Assembly (NCBI RefSeq): GCF_026017845.1
Contig: NZ_CP100416.1
Span: forward strand, 966,453 to 1,030,452
DNA from: Amycolatopsis mediterranei
Lineage (GTDB): Bacteria > Actinomycetota > Actinomycetes > Mycobacteriales > Pseudonocardiaceae
Length of the DNA stretch: 64,000 nt
Reading direction: 5' to 3'
Positions within the stretch are counted from its first letter, which is position 1. Every line of letters starts with the position of its first letter. Shown piece by piece: positions 18,020 to 25,256 of this stretch. The notes under the pieces are model-generated. The model did not search any database and was not told where the DNA came from. It saw only the letters and a list, made by a program, of their open reading frames with translations. The position numbers and the translations under genes were made by a program.

Positions 18020-19873
18020 ATGCCGCTCCTCCGCACCACGAGATCGCTGCGAACCGCTGTCCTGGCCGGCCTGCTCCTTTCGGGCACCGCCCTCGTCCCG
18101 GCGGCCTCCGCCGCCACGACGCCGCTCTACCGGAACCCGCATGCTCCGGTTTCCCAGCGCGTCAAGGATCTGATGGCCCGGATGACCCTGGACGACAAGG
18201 TCGGGCAGATGACCGAGGGCGAGCGCGGAGCCGCGACCCCCGCCCAGTCCGCCGCCGCCCGCCTCGGCTCCATCCTCTCCGGCGGCGGTTCGACGCCGAC
18301 ACCGAACACGCCCGCCGCGTGGGCGGACATGATCGACGCCTACCAGAAGGCGGCGACGTCGACCGGCCTCGGCATCCCGATCATCTACGGCGCCGACACC
18401 GTGCACGGCCACAACAACGTCTACGGCGCCACGGTCTTCCCGCACAACATCGGCCTGGGGGCCGCGAACGACCCGCAGCTGGTCGAGAAGATCGGCGCGA
18501 TCACCGCCGACGAGGCCGCCGCCACCGGCGTCAAGTGGGGCTTCTCGCCCTGCCTGTGCGTCGCCCGCGACGACCGCTGGGGCCGCACGTACGAGTCCTT
18601 CGGCGAAATCCCCCGCAACGCCGTCGAGAACTCCGTGATCATCGAGGGCCTGCAGGGCCGCTCGCTCGAAGCCCCGACGTCGATCATGGCCACCGCCAAG
18701 CACTTCATCGGCGACGGCGGCACCACCGGCGGCGTCGACCAGGGCAACACCCAGATCAGCCTGGACGAGCTGCGGCGCATCCACCTGCCGCCGTTCCAGG
18801 CCGCGGTGAACCACGGCGTCGGCTCGGTGATGATCAGCTTCAACAGCTGGAACGGCGTCAAGGACCACGGCAACAAGTTCCTCATCACCGACCTGCTCAA
18901 GGGCGAACTGCACTTCTCCGGCTACGTGATCTCCGACTGGAACGGCATCGACCAGATCGACGGCCAGGAAGGCTTCACCCCGGCCGAGGTCAGCCAGTCC
19001 GTCAACGCGGGGATCGACATGGTCATGGTCCCCAACGACTACCTGAAGTTCGTCAGCACGCTCAAGGCCGAAGTCCTCAACGGACACGTCCCGATGTCCC
19101 GCATCGACGACGCCAACCGGCGGATCCTCACCAAGAAGTTCGAGCTCGGCTTGTTCGAGCACCCCTACACCGACCGCTCGCTGCAGAAGGACTTCGGCAG
19201 CGCGGCACACCACGCCGTGGCGCGGCAGGCGGTGCGCGAATCGCAGGTGCTGCTGAAGAACGACGGCGTGCTGCCGCTGGCGAAGCAGGACAACAAGATT
19301 TTCGTGGCCGGGAAGAACGCCGACGACATGGGCAACCAGGCGGGTGGCTGGACGCTGACCTGGCAGGGCCAGAGCGGCGCGCGGGTCATCCCGGGCACGA
19401 CGATCCTCGACGGCATCAAGGCCGATGCCGGGAAGGGCACGGTGGTCACCTATGACCGTGCGGGTGGTGGAATCGACTCCAGCTACAAGGTCGCGGTCGC
19501 CGTGGTGGGCGAAACGCCGTACGCCGAAGGGCGGGGAGACCGGCCGGACGGACTCGGCCTCGACGCCGAGGACCTCGCCCTCATCGCCAAGCTGAAGGCT
19601 TCGGGCGTGCCCACGGTCCTGGTGACCGTCTCCGGACGGCCGCTGGACATCGCGGCGCAGCTGCCGTCGGTCAAGGGACTGGTGGCGGCCTGGCTGCCGG
19701 GCTCGGAAGGCGCCGGCGTCGCGGACGTGCTCTACGGCGACTACAACCCGACCGGGAAGCTGAGCTTCACCTGGCCGAAGAGCTCTTCTCAAGAACCGAT
19801 CAACGCCGGTGACGGCAAGCAGGGCCTGTTCCCGTACGGGTACGGCCTGTCCTACCGCCGTCACCACCACTAG
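18020..19873 (+). CDS. Secreted glycoside hydrolase family 3 beta-glucosidase
   Basis: The product has 617 residues with a signal peptide (MPLLRTTRSLRT to AASA-ATT). The (beta/alpha)8 domain (about 40-390) contains IPIIYGADTVHGHNNVYGATVFPHNIGLGA, the AKHFIGDGGTTGG segment and the nucleophile Asp306 in VISDWNGID. The second alpha/beta domain (about 410-610) brings the likely acid/base Glu in VVGETPYAEGRGD. This matches exo-beta-glucan glucohydrolases of the barley ExoI type, which remove glucose from beta-1,3/1,4-glucans and cello-oligosaccharides outside the cell. GGAGAG precedes the ATG. The protein ends in a natural RRHHH. No transporter is adjacent. Confidence 0.93.
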   Translation: MPLLRTTRSLRTAVLAGLLLSGTALVPAASAATTPLYRNPHAPVSQRVKDLMARMTLDDKVGQMTEGERGAATPAQSAAARLGSILSGGGSTPTPNTPAAWADMIDAYQKAATSTGLGIPIIYGADTVHGHNNVYGATVFPHNIGLGAANDPQLVEKIGAITADEAAATGVKWGFSPCLCVARDDRWGRTYESFGEIPRNAVENSVIIEGLQGRSLEAPTSIMATAKHFIGDGGTTGGVDQGNTQISLDELRRIHLPPFQAAVNHGVGSVMISFNSWNGVKDHGNKFLITDLLKGELHFSGYVISDWNGIDQIDGQEGFTPAEVSQSVNAGIDMVMVPNDYLKFVSTLKAEVLNGHVPMSRIDDANRRILTKKFELGLFEHPYTDRSLQKDFGSAAHHAVARQAVRESQVLLKNDGVLPLAKQDNKIFVAGKNADDMGNQAGGWTLTWQGQSGARVIPGTTILDGIKADAGKGTVVTYDRAGGGIDSSYKVAVAVVGETPYAEGRGDRPDGLGLDAEDLALIAKLKASGVPTVLVTVSGRPLDIAAQLPSVKGLVAAWLPGSEGAGVADVLYGDYNPTGKLSFTWPKSSSQEPINAGDGKQGLFPYGYGLSYRRHHH

Positions 19874-19894
19874 GCCACCGCTCCCGCGGTCCGT

Positions 19895-19938
19895 GCAGGC
19901 CCCCGATCCGGTCCCGACAACCGGATCCGGGGGCCTGC
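19895..19938. terminator. Strong bidirectional terminator hairpin
   Basis: GCAGGCCCCC..ATCCGGT (from 19895) pairs with ACCGGATCCGGGGGCCTGC (to 19938) with a single bulged base and a 7-nt loop. It lies between the convergent GH3 and MFS genes. Confidence 0.8.
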
Positions 19939-19945
19939 GCGGGTT

Positions 19946-21559
19946 TCAGGCCGCGGCCGTTTCGGGCGCCGGCGCCGGGGCCTCCCAGCGCGGCTTGACC
20001 CGCTGCATCACCGCCGCCGAGATCACCCCGAGCAGGAGCACGCCCATCGGCAGCAGCATCGTCACCCGGGCCGCGTCGGTCAGTCCACTGTGGACCGCCT
20101 CGGTCGCCAGCTTCCCGGCCTGCGCGGCGATCTCCGCGGGCAGCCCCGGCATCGGCGACGGGCCGCCGGCCGAGCCGAACTCCCCGGTGCTCGCCGCCGC
20201 GTGCGCGATCCCTTCGGCGAACGGCGCCCGGTACTGCGCCGGCAGCTGCGAAGCCGCCTTCGTGGCCTCGTCCGCGATGGACGCGCTGATCCGTGCCTGC
20301 AGCAGCACGCCGATCGCCGCGCTGCCGAGCACGCCACCCACCTGCCGCGCGGTGTTGAAGATGCCGGACGCGGTCCCGGCGAGCCGCGGCTCGACCGAGC
20401 CCATCGTCAGGTTGCTCATCGGCGAGAAGATGCAGCCGATGCCGAGCCCGCACACCAGCAGCGCCGGCACGAACGTCCACGCGTTGCTGTCCGGCGTCGC
20501 CTGCAGAGCGATGATCCCGAGCCCGGCCGCGAGCGCCGCCAGGCCGAACATCACCAGGTACTTGCCGTTGACCTTGTCCGACGCGCGCCCGACGAACGGC
20601 GCGACGATCCCGGACAGCAGCGACATCGGCGCGGTGAGCAGCCCGCCCATGGTCGGGCTCAGCCCGAGCACCGACTGGATGTAGATGACCAGCGGCAGGA
20701 ACATGCCGGTCATCGCGAAGCCGACGGTCGCCGCGGTGAGCGTCCCGGCCGAGAAGTTCCGGTTCGAGAACACCTGCAGCGGCAGCAGTGGCTCCCGTTG
20801 GTTGAAGCGCTGCCACACCACGAACGCGATCAGCAGCACCACACCGGCGGCGATGATCTCGAAGACGGTGATCCCGCCGAAGACCGTGCCCCAGTCGTAC
20901 TGCTGGCCGTTCTGCACCCCGAACACGATGCACAGCAGCGCGGCACTCGAGAGCACGATCCCCAGCAGGTCGAACGAGTGCGAGTGCTTCGGCTGCCAGT
21001 CCGGCACCAGGACGAGGGTGAGCACGACGGCGATCACACCGATCGGCACGTTGACGAAGAAGATCCACTCCCAGCCGAAGTGGTCGACCAGCACCCCGCC
21101 GAGCAGCGGGCCCGCGATCGTCGCCAGCCCGGCGACGCCACCCCACATGCCCATCGCCGGGCCGCGCTTGGCCGGCGGGAACAGGTGCGTGATGAACGCC
21201 AGCGTCTGCGGCGTCATCAGCGCGGCGCCCAGACCCTGCACGGCCCGCGCGGCGATGAGCATCTCGACGTTGCCGGACAGGCCGCACCACAGCGACGCGC
21301 CGGTGAACACGAGCAGGCCGGCGAGGAACACGCGCTTCGGGCCGAAGCGGTCACCGAGCCGGCTGGTGAACAGCATCGGCACGGCGTAGGTGAGCAGGTA
21401 GACGCTGATCACCCAGACGATCGAGTTCAGCCCGGCGCCCAGCTCGCGCAGCATGGTCGGGATCGCGATCGACACGATCGTCGTGTCGAGCAGGATCATG
21501 AAGAAGCCGAGGCACAGCGCGCCCAGCGCGGCCCACGGGTTAGCTTGTCTTGCGTTCAT
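19946..21559 (-). CDS. MFS multidrug exporter, DHA2 (EmrB/QacA) family
   Basis: The product has 537 residues with 14 predicted membrane helices. Motif A appears as SRLGDRFGPKRVF after helix 2, and the motif C region of helix 5 reads GLATIAGPLLGGVLVDHFGWEWIFFVNVPIG, both typical of DHA2 proton-driven drug exporters. A long loop before the last helix (TKAASQLPAQYRAPFAEG) is also usual. The start ATG lies inside the 3' end of the padR gene (20-nt overlap), so the two genes are translationally coupled. The pump is probably induced when its substrate binds the PadR regulator. Substrate unknown. Confidence 0.93.
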   Translation of the reverse strand: MNARQANPWAALGALCLGFFMILLDTTIVSIAIPTMLRELGAGLNSIVWVISVYLLTYAVPMLFTSRLGDRFGPKRVFLAGLLVFTGASLWCGLSGNVEMLIAARAVQGLGAALMTPQTLAFITHLFPPAKRGPAMGMWGGVAGLATIAGPLLGGVLVDHFGWEWIFFVNVPIGVIAVVLTLVLVPDWQPKHSHSFDLLGIVLSSAALLCIVFGVQNGQQYDWGTVFGGITVFEIIAAGVVLLIAFVVWQRFNQREPLLPLQVFSNRNFSAGTLTAATVGFAMTGMFLPLVIYIQSVLGLSPTMGGLLTAPMSLLSGIVAPFVGRASDKVNGKYLVMFGLAALAAGLGIIALQATPDSNAWTFVPALLVCGLGIGCIFSPMSNLTMGSVEPRLAGTASGIFNTARQVGGVLGSAAIGVLLQARISASIADEATKAASQLPAQYRAPFAEGIAHAAASTGEFGSAGGPSPMPGLPAEIAAQAGKLATEAVHSGLTDAARVTMLLPMGVLLLGVISAAVMQRVKPRWEAPAPAPETAAA

Positions 21560-22166
21560 CGTCGTCTTCCCTGGTGATGAGCGTGAGCTTGGGTTGTCCG
21601 TCGTCCTGGAACGGGATCCGTCCGGACCGCAGGTCGTCGTGGAGCCGCTCGGTCCACCCGAGCTCGAACTTCCGGTGGTCGCACTGGTAGCGCCAGTCCA
21701 GCCAGTAGATCGGCGGCGTCCCGTCTTCGGTCAGCCGCTGCAGCACCGCCTCGTCGGCGGCGACCGCGGCGCGCAGCCGCAAGATGCGGTGTTCGAGCTC
21801 GGCGAGCGAGCCTTCCTTCCCCAGTTCGTCGATCACGGCGAGCCCGGAGAGGAAGGCGGGGAACTCCACGGCGAGGTCACCGAGCAGTTCGCGGCCGCGC
21901 TGGTTGAACTCGTCCAGCCCGGTCTGCGTCATGCCGTAGACGGTCCGTTCGGGCCGTCGGCCGTCACGCTGCGTGTCGACGATCTCGATGAAACCGCCGC
22001 GGTGCAGGCGTTCCACGGTGTGGTAGAGCGAGCCCGCCTTCACGTTGACCCGCGTGTGGACGTACCGCTCGCGCATGAGCTGGGTCATCTCGTACGGGTG
22101 CATGGGCTTCTCGTGGAGCAGCTCCAGCACGGCGATGCCGAGTGGCGTCAGCTTGGCCGCGGCCAT
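21540..22166 (-). CDS. PadR-family repressor
   Basis: The product has 208 residues. The N-terminal winged helix is typical (KLTPLGIAVLELLHEKPMHPYEMTQLMRER, then VKAGSLYHTVERLHRGGFIE, then GRRPERTVYGMTQTG). A C-terminal helical domain of about 110 residues is the Vir_C/PadR dimerisation type. GGAGGG precedes the ATG. It is the first gene of a two-gene operon with the MFS exporter and should repress that operon and itself; a palindrome lies 26 nt upstream of its start. Confidence 0.93.
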   Translation of the reverse strand: MAAAKLTPLGIAVLELLHEKPMHPYEMTQLMRERYVHTRVNVKAGSLYHTVERLHRGGFIEIVDTQRDGRRPERTVYGMTQTGLDEFNQRGRELLGDLAVEFPAFLSGLAVIDELGKEGSLAELEHRILRLRAAVAADEAVLQRLTEDGTPPIYWLDWRYQCDHRKFELGWTERLHDDLRSGRIPFQDDGQPKLTLITREDDDERKTS

Positions 22167-22189
22167 GACGTGATCCCTCCATGTCGGTT

Positions 22190-22206
22190 ATTCCACGTGG
22201 ACTATA
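22190..22206. promoter_or_regulatory. PadR candidate operator
   Basis: TCCACGTGGA (22192-22201) is a perfect palindrome flanked by AT-rich, nearly symmetric bases (TAT on the left, CTATA on the right). It lies directly upstream of the padR ribosome site. Confidence 0.55.
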
Positions 22207-22259
22207 CGACCTGGATTAGTGCGCGGTCCACGGTCATTCCTGTGACGGTCCGTACACAG

Positions 22260-22298
22260 CGTGAAGGCCCCCATGATCTCGTCATGGGGGCCTTCACG
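22260..22298 (-). terminator. Perfect 17-bp hairpin after rsr
   Basis: The left arm begins CGTGAAGGCCCCCATGA and pairs perfectly with the right arm ending in CTTCACG around a TCTCG loop. It follows the rsr stop by 6 nt. GTGAAGGCC-type hairpins look like a repeated intergenic element of this genus. Confidence 0.75.
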
Positions 22299-22304
22299 GC
22301 GTCT

Positions 22305-23885
22305 TCAGAACGGCCAATCGGCCTTCTTGCCTCGCTCGAGCAGCGGGATCATCCGGAAGCCCTGGTCGGTCAGGCCGCCGAACGTGTGCCGGTGCCCGCT
22401 GCCGGACGGCGCGTGGCCGGCCCGGTAGCCCGCGAGGTTCCAGGTGTACAGCGGCACGTGCGCGGGCAGCGCGTGCCCGACGTCGCCGTGCGCGGCCTGC
22501 TCGTCGGTGAGGATCACGACGCGGTCGTGCTTCGCGAAGTGCTTCTTCACCGCCCCCGCCGTGTCGGTGCCGCCGCCGAGGAAGAAGCCGCCGGACTTCC
22601 ACCGCTCGACGTCGCTCAGCAGTGACCCGCCCCGGCGGAGCTTGAACACCTTGGTGCCCCGGCCCCAGTAGCCGTCCGAGAACGAGACGACGTCGGCCTG
22701 CGCGCAGCGCCGGGCGAGCGCCAGGCCGAAGACCGCGGCCGCGTCCCAGCGCAACAGGCTGCCGTCCTTGCCGAAGCGGTCGTTCATCGACGCCGACGTG
22801 TCGACGAGGACCAGCGTCCGCCCGGCCAGCTCCGGCACGTTCGCCAGCGCGTGCGCGATCGCCTGCTCCAGCGCCCACGCCCACCGCAGCGACGGCGCCG
22901 CGCGGTAGGCCGACAGGAACCGCATGGGCAGCTGCCGCGACTTCGCGACCTGCGCCGGATCGGCGAGCCGCTCGGCGACCTGCCGGGCGACGGTGTCCGA
23001 GACGCCGGCCTCGTCGAAATTGCGAAGGTTCCGCAACTGAGCCATGAAGCTCATCGACGGGATCAGCGCCTCCCAGACGCGCGCGTCCAGGGGACCCTGC
23101 AGCCACCCGGCGACCGACTCCCACGTCATGCCCGCCGCGCGCAGCACGTCCGCCGCGTCAGGCCGGGTGAACAGTTCGCGTCGCCGGCCGACGTCCCAGC
23201 TCATGAGCTCGGCGCGGGCCCGCAGCGTCTTCAGGACCTCCGGGATCGCGTTGCCACGGCTGTGCCGCTCGTCGAGGATGTGCCCGAACAGGGCGCCCTG
23301 GGCGTCGTCGCGCTTCACCGGGTGGGTCAGCTCGAGGACGTCGGCGAACCGGAACGCTCGCGCGGCGGAATCCCACTTGGCGAAGGACCGCTCGTCGTAG
23401 AGCTTCGCCGCCGCGTCGGCGACGCCGCGCTTGACCGGCTTCGGCACGGCCCGGCCGTGCACGGAAGTCCAGTACGCGAGCAGCTCGCCGGGCTCGTCGG
23501 CCCGCTGCAGCACGTCGGCGACGACCTGACGGCTCAGCCCGTCGAGACCGGCGTCCCGCCGCGCCTTGGCGAACTCGGCCGCACCGACGAGCGACGCCGT
23601 CCGCAGGTTCGCGTCCGTCCGCAGCCAGCGCAGGAATCGGGCGGTCCACTCCGGATCGTCCAGTGTGGACTGACGGACGAGCTCGGCGAAGCGCGTGTCG
23701 CGCGTGTCCGCGGACTCGTAGAAGGCGTGCTCGCCGACCATGTTGGTGACGGCGAGCAGGAACAGTTCGGACTTGCTGTCGCGTGCGTAGCCGGCGCCAC
23801 CCTCGTGCGTGACGGTGGACGGCGTGGCCTCGCCGCGGACCGGAGAGGTCGCGGTGGGTGCTCGTGCGGTGTTGAACTTGCTCAT
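22305..23885 (-). CDS. rsr: Ro60 orthologue Rsr (TROVE domain + von Willebrand A domain)
   Basis: The product has 526 residues, the size of bacterial Ro60 proteins. The N-terminal TROVE ring of helical repeats (about 30-345) begins with SKSELFLLAVTNMVGEHAFYE and has the HEAT-like blocks expected for the Y RNA/misfolded RNA-binding toroid. The von Willebrand A domain (about 350-526) has an intact metal site: VDTSASM (Asp362) and later VVILTDEQAAHG. Rsr proteins bind small Y RNAs and, with exonucleases such as PNPase, take part in rRNA and stress-related RNA decay. The ATG at 23885 follows GAGGGGGAAG; the frame stays open beyond but that stretch is the Y RNA. Tandem Y RNA-like modules lie directly upstream on the same strand. 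Confidence 0.95.
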   Translation of the reverse strand: MSKFNTARAPTATSPVRGEATPSTVTHEGGAGYARDSKSELFLLAVTNMVGEHAFYESADTRDTRFAELVRQSTLDDPEWTARFLRWLRTDANLRTASLVGAAEFAKARRDAGLDGLSRQVVADVLQRADEPGELLAYWTSVHGRAVPKPVKRGVADAAAKLYDERSFAKWDSAARAFRFADVLELTHPVKRDDAQGALFGHILDERHSRGNAIPEVLKTLRARAELMSWDVGRRRELFTRPDAADVLRAAGMTWESVAGWLQGPLDARVWEALIPSMSFMAQLRNLRNFDEAGVSDTVARQVAERLADPAQVAKSRQLPMRFLSAYRAAPSLRWAWALEQAIAHALANVPELAGRTLVLVDTSASMNDRFGKDGSLLRWDAAAVFGLALARRCAQADVVSFSDGYWGRGTKVFKLRRGGSLLSDVERWKSGGFFLGGGTDTAGAVKKHFAKHDRVVILTDEQAAHGDVGHALPAHVPLYTWNLAGYRAGHAPSGSGHRHTFGGLTDQGFRMIPLLERGKKADWPF

Positions 23886-23904
23886 TTCTTCCCCCTCTTG
23901 CGGA

Positions 23905-24075
23905 GGGAGCCACGGCCACAGCGATGCCCGAGATCGAATTCGGTGAAGGTACATAGCTGTTCTGCCACTGAACTACCGGACCGTGTGGTCCGGGAGGGAT
24001 TCGAACCCCCGACCTGCCCACTGAGCGGAAGTAACCCTCGCCTGCGCACCGGGCATCGCTGTGGCCGTGGCTCCC
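23905..24075 (-). ncRNA. Y RNA (YrlA-like), complete tRNA-mimicking module
   Basis: Read on the minus strand, the two ends (24075-24050 and 23930-23905) pair perfectly over 26 bp. Inside come a bulged helix (GTG/CAC), an 8-nt bulge, a 5-bp helix AGGGT/ACCTT, a T arm (24010-23994, loop TTCGAAT), a closed acceptor-like hairpin CCGGACC-ACAC-GGTCCGG (23993-23976), the linker TA, and a D arm GTTC-AGTGGCA-GAAC (23973-23959). This is tRNA cut at the anticodon and closed at the acceptor end, the layout known for bacterial Y RNAs bound by Rsr. T-loop TTCGA and D-loop GG keep the elbow contacts. It ends 19 nt before the rsr ATG. Expression is not shown by sequence. Confidence 0.85.
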
Positions 24076-24095
24076 GAGATCGGTGACGCACCGGG
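24073..24095 (-). other. Minimal copy of the Y RNA core hairpin
   Basis: Between the two modules the minus strand reads CCCGGTGCGT then CACCGATCTCGGG. It contains the 5' core (CCCGGTGCG) fused directly to the 3' core (CACCGA..TCGGG) with no tRNA-like insert, as if a third module had collapsed. Confidence 0.4.
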
Positions 24096-24113
24096 AACGC
24101 GGATGAAGTCGGT

Positions 24114-24218
24114 GCCCGAGGTCTCGGTCGGCGAAGGTGTCGACCGGCCACCGTGAAGCGGCCGGTTTTGGATTCGAACCAAGGGATTCCGGAAGTAACC
24201 TTCCCCGTCGCACCGGGC
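24114..24218 (-). ncRNA. Second Y RNA-like module lacking the D arm
   Basis: On the minus strand this 105-nt segment starts GCCCGGTGCG and ends with CCTTCGCCGA-N8-TCGGGC, almost the same as the complete module's core. The helix AAGGT/ACCTT matches AGGGT/ACCTT there, and GGTG/CGCC matches GGTG/CACC, so pairing is kept. Both have 8-nt 5' bulges and 10-nt 3' bulges. GGTTACTTCCG follows in both. A T-arm (loop TTCGAAT, 24182-24168) and a 7-bp hairpin ACCGGCC/GGCCGGT (24166-24143) follow, but there is no D arm. The lower stem is only about 5 bp. It may be a second Y RNA or the 5' half of a two-headed RNA. Confidence 0.65.
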
Positions 24219-24225
24219 GGAACCC

Positions 24226-24254
24226 AAGGTAGCAAGCGATCGCCCGCGGCTCGA
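24226..24254 (-). promoter_or_regulatory. Candidate Y RNA/rsr promoter
   Basis: On the minus strand TACCTT (24231-24226) preceded by TGC forms an extended -10, with a weak -35 (TCGAGC) 17 bp upstream. The expected start, 7-8 nt downstream, falls at the first base of the upstream module (about 24218). Confidence 0.45.
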
Positions 24255-24293
24255 CTGGTTTTCCGGTGGGCCGGGCCGGCGGCGTCGGTCGAC

Positions 24294-24341
24294 TTAGTTC
24301 GTACTAGGAACTACCTATGATATGTTCGTAGTACGAACTAA
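24294..24341. promoter_or_regulatory. Double operator and -10 for the LLM-MarR operon
   Basis: TTAGTTCGTACTA (24294-24306) and TAGTACGAACTAA (24329-24341) are perfect inverted copies. Each also contains its own smaller dyad (AGTTC-N7-GAACT at 24296-24312; GTTCGTAGTACGAAC at 24324-24338). A TATGAT -10 lies between them (24316-24321), so a bound repressor would cover the promoter. Confidence 0.7.
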
Positions 24342-24353
24342 CTGGGAGGAATC

Positions 24354-25247
24354 ATGGCGCACTTCGGTATCGGCGTGTCCACAGCGGTCACCGCCGTCCC
24401 CGACACCCTGAAGCTGGCCGTCCAGGCCGACCGTGGCGGGCTCGACCTCATCACCGTCTCCGATCACCCCTACTACCCCGACCGGCTCGACGCGTACGCC
24501 GAACTCGGTGTCCTACTGGGCAAGACCGAACGGGTCTCCGGCCTGGTCAGCGTCACCAACCTGCCCACCCGGCCCGCGGCGATGCTCGCCCGCACCATCA
24601 CGAGCCTGTCCGCCCTGACCGGCGGCCGGATCGTGCTCGGCATGGGCGTCGGCGGGCTGTGGGACGACATCGCGCGGCTCGGCTTCACCAAACTGACGCC
24701 CGGGCAGGCCGTGCGCGCCTTCGAAGAGGGCATCCGGCTCGTGAAGCTACTGGGCGGGGGCGGTGATCCGGTCAGCTTCGACGGCGAGTTCTACCAGGTC
24801 ACCGAGCTCGTGCCGGCGGAAGAGACGATGCCGCCGGTGTGGACCGGGTCAGTGGGGCCGAAGTCGCTCGCCGTCACCGGACGCGTCGCCGATGGGTGGA
24901 TGCCCGGGCGCGCCGCCGACTGGCTCAGCGAGCGCTACCGCACCTCGCGTCCGGTGATCGACGAGGCCGCCGTGGCCGCCGGCCGGGACCCCGGCGAGAT
25001 CGCCACCGTGTACAACTTTCCCGGGCGCATCACCGCGGAGCCGCTCGCGCAGACCCGCGCCGAGGACGGCCGCTGGATCGGCGGCTCGTCCGCGCAGTGG
25101 GTCGAGGAGCTGACCGGTGCGGTGCTGGAGCACGGCGCCGCCGGGTTCGTGCTCTTCGGGCCGGATCGCAGCACGCCCGACGAGGTCGCCGCCGCGCGGT
25201 GGGCCGGGGAGATCGTGCCCGCCGTGCGCGAGGCCGTCGCGAAGTAG
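24354..25247 (+). CDS. LLM-class (luciferase-like) oxidoreductase
   Basis: The product has 297 residues with the luciferase-like TIM barrel: an early FGIGVSTAVTAVPDTLKLAVQADR strand-helix, LITVSDHPYYPDRLDAYAELGVL, TSLSALTGGRIVLGMGVGG and VWTGSVGPKSLAVTGRVADGW. The H-P-x-x-P and GGR.VLG patterns are those of the F420- or FMN-dependent group common in actinomycetes; the cofactor cannot be fixed from sequence alone. GGGAGG precedes the ATG. The gene is followed after 9 bp by a MarR regulator, and a double palindrome covers the promoter, so it is probably induced by its own substrate or a stress compound. Confidence 0.88.
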   Translation: MAHFGIGVSTAVTAVPDTLKLAVQADRGGLDLITVSDHPYYPDRLDAYAELGVLLGKTERVSGLVSVTNLPTRPAAMLARTITSLSALTGGRIVLGMGVGGLWDDIARLGFTKLTPGQAVRAFEEGIRLVKLLGGGGDPVSFDGEFYQVTELVPAEETMPPVWTGSVGPKSLAVTGRVADGWMPGRAADWLSERYRTSRPVIDEAAVAAGRDPGEIATVYNFPGRITAEPLAQTRAEDGRWIGGSSAQWVEELTGAVLEHGAAGFVLFGPDRSTPDEVAAARWAGEIVPAVREAVAK

Positions 25248-25256
25248 GCTGACCGG

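Noticed and set aside
17966..19870. Minus-strand open frame of 634 codons opposite the GH3 gene
   Set aside because: It is antisense to a clear glycosidase with signal peptide and catalytic motifs, and has composition typical of a shadow frame.
23939..24036. Ordinary tRNA genes, suggested by TTCGAA T loops and a GTTCAGTGG D arm on the minus strand
   Set aside because: The T arm comes before the D arm, the acceptor strands are closed by an ACAC loop and there is no anticodon arm. The order fits a permuted Y RNA mimic, not a tRNA.
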